Shown here: positions 5,176 through 9,756 of the stretch, piece after piece
Position numbering within the stretch: position 1 is the first letter of the stretch
Layout of the letters: every line of letters starts with the position of its first letter
NCBI GenBank assembly: GCA_002325605.1
Contig: DCSM01000084.1
Location: 17,521-27,276, forward strand
Source of the DNA: Chloroflexaceae bacterium UBA1466
GTDB taxonomy: Bacteria; Chloroflexota; Chloroflexia; Chloroflexales; Chloroflexaceae
Length of the DNA stretch: 9,756 bases
Direction of reading: 5' to 3'
Translations under genes and position numbers: made by a program
The notes under the pieces: model-generated
The model's input: only the letters and a program-made list of their open reading frames with translations
Told to the model about the DNA's origin: nothing
The model's database searches: none

Positions 5176-7026
5176 ATGTTGCTAGAATTACTAATAAGAG
5201 ATTTTGCCATTATTGAGCAGCTTCACCTGCGCCTGGAGCGCGGTTTGAACGTCCTGACGGGCGAGACGGGCGCAGGGAAAACGATCATTATGGAAGCTCT
5301 TAGCACGCTGCGGGGGGCTAAAACAACCCCGAATCTGGTGCGGGCTGGCAGCCAGCGAGCGCGGGTGGAAGGCATTTTTAGCCTGACAACCTGCCCCGAT
5401 TTAGAGGAAACTTTACGCGAGTATGGTTTGTGGGACGAAGAGAGCGACCAAGTGATTTTGACCCGGGAAATCAACGCTGAAAGTGGGCGGAGTGTTGCGC
5501 GCATCAATGGCCGAGCGACCAGTACCGCTGTTTTGCGCCAGGTCGGTGAGCGTTTAGTAGATATTCACGGCCAACATGAGGGTTTAGCCCTTTTTAATAC
5601 GCGCTTACACATTGATTTTTTAGATCGCTATGGCGATCTATTTGCATTTCGGGAGCAAGTTGGGCAACAAGTTGCAAAATTGCAACGGCTAAGAGCCGAA
5701 ATAGCTGCTTTACAGCAGAATGATCTCCAGCGGTTGGCTAGGATTGAAGAATTGCGCTCGTTGCTTGAGGATGTGCAAACTGCTAATCTTGAGCCAAACG
5801 AGGAAGAAAACCTCGTTCAGAAGCGAACTATGCTCCAGAATGCAGAACGAATCGCACAATTAGTTAATGAAGCGTCGGCTAAACTTTACCAAGGTGAAGA
5901 AAGTGGCCGCTATCAAAGTCAACCAATTGTAGAGGCCATCGCCACCGTTGCCAGCCGCTTGACAGAAATAAGCCAGCTTGACCCAACGATTAAGGAGATT
6001 GCCCAGCAAGCCACTGATTTGCAATATTTTCTCGCTGATTTAGCAGATAATCTGCGAGTTTATAACGATAATTTAGACTTTGACTCGCGTCAAATTGATT
6101 TAATCGAAGATCGGTTGACGCTGCTCCGCGATCTTAAACGACGTTATCGGGGAGAAATTGCTCAAATTCTGGCCCGTGCAGCCGCTGCCGAGCATGAATT
6201 AGCGCAATTGACGCAGAAAACAGGGCAAATCAATGCGCTTAAAGCAACGGAAACTGAATTACTTACTACTTTGGGGCAGCAGGCGCAGGAGCTTTCAAAC
6301 TGCCGCCGAGCGACGGGCGACGCTTTAGCCCAAGCCATTGAGCAGTCGATGGCCGAATTGGCTATGCCTTTTGTAAAGTTTCAAGTCGCGCTGCGCCACG
6401 AAGTGCAGCCTAATGGGCTACCTTGCAAAGAGGCTCAAACTGGGGCCGTGCAACAGCTGGCCTTTGATAAAACGGGCATAGATCGGGTTGAATTTTTGTT
6501 GGCCCCTAACCCTGGCGAACCGCTTAAACCTTTGGCCCAAATTGCTTCGGGGGGAGAAGGTACGCGGCTTCTTTTGGCCCTCAAATCTATTTTGGCGCAG
6601 GTTGACCCCGTACCGACCTTGGTTTTTGACGAAATAGACGCGGGGGTTGGGGGAAGGGCCGGGCAGGTCGTGGGGCAGAAGCTTTGGACTATGGCCCGCG
6701 CTCGCCAAGTCTTGTGTATCACCCATCTCTCGCAAGTTGCGGCCTTTGCTGATGCTCATTTTGCTATCAGCAAGGAAGTAGTCCAGACGGGCCCGGCCAG
6801 TGATCACCGTACCCGAACCATTGTCCGACCTTTAGCGTTTTCTGAACGGATAGATGAGTTAGCCGCAATGCTGGACGGTGTACCAGTTAGTAGTCAAAGC
6901 CGCGCCAGTGCCCGCGAAATTATTGACCGCACGGTGCTGCTCAAAAGTAGTGAAAACTTAGGGCAAAGTAGAGACCAAGGACGCAAAGAAAAAGGGCCTT
7001 CTGCTTGGCTTCCTTTGCATCTGTAA
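5176..7026 (+). CDS. recN: DNA repair protein RecN (SMC-like ATPase)
   Basis: A 616-residue SMC-type ATPase of double-strand-break repair, acting on nucleoid DNA with RecA-mediated recombination. The N-terminus MLLELLIRDFAIIEQL is typical and fixes the start. Walker A is GETGAGKT (29-36) and the conserved DIHGQHE lies at 129-135. A glutamine- and leucine-rich coiled coil occupies about 155-380, interrupted by a head-proximal segment. The ABC signature is ASGGEGTR (457-464), where most RecN have SGGELSR. Walker B is LVFDEID (482-488) with catalytic E486, and the switch histidine is H517 in ITHLSQVAAFAD. The chain is somewhat longer than E. coli (553) or Bacillus (576) RecN and ends in a charged tail from about 585, which looks dispensable. 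All ATPase motifs are intact, so the protein should be functional. A 40-base gap to the next gene allows co-transcription. Confidence 0.97.
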   Translation: MLLELLIRDFAIIEQLHLRLERGLNVLTGETGAGKTIIMEALSTLRGAKTTPNLVRAGSQRARVEGIFSLTTCPDLEETLREYGLWDEESDQVILTREINAESGRSVARINGRATSTAVLRQVGERLVDIHGQHEGLALFNTRLHIDFLDRYGDLFAFREQVGQQVAKLQRLRAEIAALQQNDLQRLARIEELRSLLEDVQTANLEPNEEENLVQKRTMLQNAERIAQLVNEASAKLYQGEESGRYQSQPIVEAIATVASRLTEISQLDPTIKEIAQQATDLQYFLADLADNLRVYNDNLDFDSRQIDLIEDRLTLLRDLKRRYRGEIAQILARAAAAEHELAQLTQKTGQINALKATETELLTTLGQQAQELSNCRRATGDALAQAIEQSMAELAMPFVKFQVALRHEVQPNGLPCKEAQTGAVQQLAFDKTGIDRVEFLLAPNPGEPLKPLAQIASGGEGTRLLLALKSILAQVDPVPTLVFDEIDAGVGGRAGQVVGQKLWTMARARQVLCITHLSQVAAFADAHFAISKEVVQTGPASDHRTRTIVRPLAFSERIDELAAMLDGVPVSSQSRASAREIIDRTVLLKSSENLGQSRDQGRKEKGPSAWLPLHL

Positions 7027-7066
7027 CCTTTAGTTTCCGGAAGGATAAGGTGTAACGAAGACGGTT

Positions 7067-9756
7067 ATGCAACAACAAACCCGTGTCAGCTTATGGTGTG
7101 AGCGCGTGATTGAAGGGGGTTGGCTCCTGATTTTAGCCCTCATTCCCATCTATTTCAACTTACTTTCGGCCCGCCATTTTGAGCCAGATAAATCAACGAC
7201 CTTGCGCTCAATTGTCTTGGTGATGTTGGCGGCCTGGCTTGTCCGCTGGCTCGAAGAGGTCTCGCAACGAGCGGATCAGAAACCCCTCTTCATGCCCAAT
7301 GCTGCGGGAAGGTCGCCCACCTCTAATAACCTGCTTGAAAACTTTTTCAAATTTCCTTTAGCTATCCCTGTGCTAATTTACTCCGTGGTTTTCATCTTTG
7401 CAACCCTAACCTCCATTACCCCTAGTATGAGCTTTTGGGGTTCCTACCAACGGTTGCAGGGAACGTATACCAACCTTTCCTACATTGGGATCTTCCTGAT
7501 GATGGTGACGACTCTGCGCCACCGCGAGCAGCTAGAGCGGATCGTTACGGTCTCACTTCTTACCAGTGTTGCGGTAGGGGGGTATGGGTTGATCCAACAT
7601 CTTGAACTTGACCCTTTGCCCTGGAAAGGGGATGTCGTAACGCGGGTAGCTTCAACGATGGGGAACTCGATCTTTGTGGCCGCTTACCTCATCATGATTG
7701 TTCCTTTGGCCCTCTATCGGTTTACCAATTTGCTCAATGAGACCCGTAAAGCTCCACCGTCCAAGGACCCCACAAATGATCTTTCTTGGGCCCTTGCCTA
7801 TGGTCTCTTGGTTTTTGGCACACTCTGCTTACTTCTGTCGGCCATTAAGTTTGGGTCCGTCGTCCGCACGGTAGATTTTCGCTACTGGTGGGTCTATCCA
7901 GGAGCGATTGTGGTTGCTGCCGCCCAGTGGCTAGTAATTACTTTGCAACCTGATCGCAGCGACCAGAAAATCTCCCTTTGGCCAGGGCTGCTCTTTCTGG
8001 GCTACTTCTTTTTCCTTAGTATCAGCTTCCTTTATGGGAGTAGCACGGAGTACCAATCGGTTGACGCAACGATGAAGAACGGAGCAGATTGGTGGCAATG
8101 GCTTATCGGAAGCGGGGTAGCGATCAGTATCTTTTATATCGCGGCTTTTGCGTTGCGCTCGCAGGGGAAAACGGGGCCACCTTCTAACCTCTCCTTGGGG
8201 CTTCAGGCAGGGGGTATAGGTCTCGTATTGCTCATTCAAATCACGACCATTATCTTTGCCCAGAGTCGAGGGCCCTTACTAGGTGGGATTATCAGTTCCT
8301 TCCTTTTCTTGACCCTTGTCCTCTTACAAACGATTGGTCACCTAGAAAGAAGTGGCGCGGAGCGACGGGCCAAGCAACTCTGGCTGGGGCTTAGGGTTTG
8401 GCTTGGCATTTGCTTCCTAGGAGCCGCCTTTCTCCTCACCTTCAACCTCTCGCATGACCCCTTCTTTGAACAGCTGCGAAGAATACCCTACTTTGGGCGC
8501 TTTGGCTCCCTCTTTGCAGCTGAAACTGGGACGGGGCGGGTACGGACGCTCATTTGGGCCGGCGATGAACATGCCGGGGGCGCAGCAGCTCTGGTCTTTT
8601 CCAACCCCTTGCGGACCGTCATCGGTTGGGGACCAGAAAGCATGTTTGTGGCTTACAACCCTTTCTACCCTCCCTCCCTCGCCTACGTCGAGTCGCGGGG
8701 TGCTTCCCCAGACCGTTCTCATCAAGCGATCTTAGATGAGCTTGTTACCAAAGGTTTCTTGGGGCTTGTCAGTTACTTCTTCCTGTTGGCCAGCTTTGCG
8801 GTTCTCTGCTGGCGGTTGCTTCGCCAAAGTAGCGAGTGGCAATGGCAGATTTTCTTTGCGGCCTGTCTCAGTGTGGTGTCCAGCCACTTCCTAGAAGGTT
8901 TTACGGGCATCCCCATTGTCTCAACCTTAACGATGCTTTGGGTAGCGATGGGCATGACCATTGCTGGGGGGCTAATCTTAGAGCGTTCGACCCAGGAAGC
9001 TCTAGCCAAAGACTTGGCTCCCGTGAAGGTTGATCCTTCAACAGCGACCAATCTCAAGAAGGAAGAAGGAGAAGTTCCTTCGCCGCAGAAGGTCAGTCAG
9101 GCCCGCAGCAATCGGGCCCGTCGGGGTCGCCCCTCAGAAGCTCCCGTTCGGGGAAGTAGCTACTCTTCCAGCCAGAGGGACAGCAGAATTCCGGCCTTTG
9201 CCTTCTATAGCCTTCTTACGGTGCTGACCGTCTGTGCAGTTTGGTGGTTTAACCTTAGTAGCGTCTATGCTGATATGAAGTATCATGAGGCCGAGGCATA
9301 CGCGCAAGGGAGCAACCTGAATGAGCAGGTCGTGGCCCTAAGTAGCTTTCTGGAGACTCTCCGTAACAACCCAACCGAGGATTTCTACTACCTTGGCTTG
9401 GGGCGAACCTTGATGACCATTGCCGATCAGCGCCGGGCTGATAAGACCCCGTTAGGCGCAGAAGATCCTAATCCTGACCTTAATCAACTAATGCGGCTCA
9501 GTGACCCGCAAGAGGTTGCAGTCTTTGTGCAAAGTAAGTCCCCTTTGGGGCTGATGAGTTATGCTGAAGCGGTCTTGGAACGGGCCCGTCAACTCAACCC
9601 TCAAAACAAGGATCACTACGCTAACCTTGGGCGACTCAACAACTTCTGGTATAACTGGACCCAAGACCTTACGCGGCTTCAGAAGTCGGCCCAAGCCTAT
9701 GCCTTTACTACGGATATCGCCCCTCAAGACGTAGCCTTAATGGGGGAGCGGGCCAG
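7067..9756 (+). CDS. O-antigen ligase/polymerase-family (Wzy_C) membrane protein with C-terminal TPR-like region, 3' partial
   Basis: The frame is open from ATG 7067 to the window end (896 codons, no stop), so the C-terminus is missing. An in-frame TAA at 7046 leaves this ATG as the first start; upstream purine-rich GGAAGGATAAGG is too distant (about 16 bases) to be an ideal ribosome binding site. I see about fifteen hydrophobic segments between residues 17 and 638. Family features are FWGSYQRLQGTYTN after segment 3, RVASTMGN before segment 6, AQSRGPLLGG, then the large loop with R493-TLI-W497, WGPESMF from W521 and DRSH552QAILDE, corresponding to the conserved Arg and His of WaaL/Wzy ligases. 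A hydrophilic Arg/Ser-rich linker (639-707) precedes one more membrane segment (709-728), then a TPR-like helical region (from about 735, clearest around AVLERARQLNP). Such enzymes join or polymerise lipid-linked glycans on the outer face of the cytoplasmic membrane. The substrate is unknown, and in a single-membrane bacterium it would not be lipopolysaccharide. Confidence 0.88.
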   Translation, partial: MQQQTRVSLWCERVIEGGWLLILALIPIYFNLLSARHFEPDKSTTLRSIVLVMLAAWLVRWLEEVSQRADQKPLFMPNAAGRSPTSNNLLENFFKFPLAIPVLIYSVVFIFATLTSITPSMSFWGSYQRLQGTYTNLSYIGIFLMMVTTLRHREQLERIVTVSLLTSVAVGGYGLIQHLELDPLPWKGDVVTRVASTMGNSIFVAAYLIMIVPLALYRFTNLLNETRKAPPSKDPTNDLSWALAYGLLVFGTLCLLLSAIKFGSVVRTVDFRYWWVYPGAIVVAAAQWLVITLQPDRSDQKISLWPGLLFLGYFFFLSISFLYGSSTEYQSVDATMKNGADWWQWLIGSGVAISIFYIAAFALRSQGKTGPPSNLSLGLQAGGIGLVLLIQITTIIFAQSRGPLLGGIISSFLFLTLVLLQTIGHLERSGAERRAKQLWLGLRVWLGICFLGAAFLLTFNLSHDPFFEQLRRIPYFGRFGSLFAAETGTGRVRTLIWAGDEHAGGAAALVFSNPLRTVIGWGPESMFVAYNPFYPPSLAYVESRGASPDRSHQAILDELVTKGFLGLVSYFFLLASFAVLCWRLLRQSSEWQWQIFFAACLSVVSSHFLEGFTGIPIVSTLTMLWVAMGMTIAGGLILERSTQEALAKDLAPVKVDPSTATNLKKEEGEVPSPQKVSQARSNRARRGRPSEAPVRGSSYSSSQRDSRIPAFAFYSLLTVLTVCAVWWFNLSSVYADMKYHEAEAYAQGSNLNEQVVALSSFLETLRNNPTEDFYYLGLGRTLMTIADQRRADKTPLGAEDPNPDLNQLMRLSDPQEVAVFVQSKSPLGLMSYAEAVLERARQLNPQNKDHYANLGRLNNFWYNWTQDLTRLQKSAQAYAFTTDIAPQDVALMGERA

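Noticed and set aside
8417..8725. Minus-strand open frames across the ligase gene (also near 7931-8239 and 8773-9057)
   Set aside because: They lie inside a continuous 896-codon plus-strand gene with recognisable family motifs, and their own products are low-complexity and unrecognisable.
1..9756. tRNA, rRNA, CRISPR array or insertion sequence
   Set aside because: No evenly spaced direct repeats, no transposase-like protein and no tRNA-like cloverleaf were seen; nearly all of the window is accounted for by six coding genes.

Overview
The window (9,756 bases, roughly half G+C) holds six protein-coding genes and no RNA genes, CRISPR arrays or recognisable insertion sequences. I would place it in a bacterium, tentatively a Chloroflexota member. 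The reasons are a DNA methyltransferase-nuclease fusion of a type I associate with that phylum and with cyanobacteria, a Desulfovibrio-type (class I) hybrid cluster protein, and a very large O-antigen-ligase-like protein with a TPR tail. This is inference from protein character and no single marker proves it.

Layout. Positions 1-1538 (+) are the 3' part of a beta-class DNA methyltransferase fused to an Mrr-like PD-(D/E)xK nuclease; its start lies outside the window. A 33-base hairpin follows, then convergently hcp (3292-1616, -), encoding a class I hybrid cluster protein. A divergent Crp/Fnr-family regulator (3446-4129, +) shares a 153-base intergenic region with hcp, the usual arrangement for a nitrosative-stress regulator next to its target. 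The regulator runs tail to tail, 4 bases apart, into an AT-rich Dam-family adenine methyltransferase gene (5078-4134, -). That gene diverges from recN (5176-7026, +) across a symmetrical regulatory region containing a 14-base inverted repeat and a 16-base palindrome. Forty bases after recN starts a long membrane protein gene (7067 to beyond 9756, +) of the O-antigen ligase/polymerase family, truncated by the window end.

How the genes relate. Hcp plus the Crp/Fnr protein form a plausible nitric-oxide or hydroxylamine detoxification module. The two methyltransferases and the fused nuclease suggest restriction-modification or epigenetic functions flanking that module. RecN is a housekeeping double-strand-break repair ATPase, and the ligase-like protein is a cell-surface glycan enzyme. 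I see no evidence of a wholly new multi-gene system. The strongest items for follow-up are the symmetrical dam/recN promoter region with an operator-like palindrome inside the putative recN promoter spacer, the compositional dip over the target-recognition region of the methyltransferase-nuclease, and the ligase's predicted extracytoplasmic TPR tail behind a basic linker.
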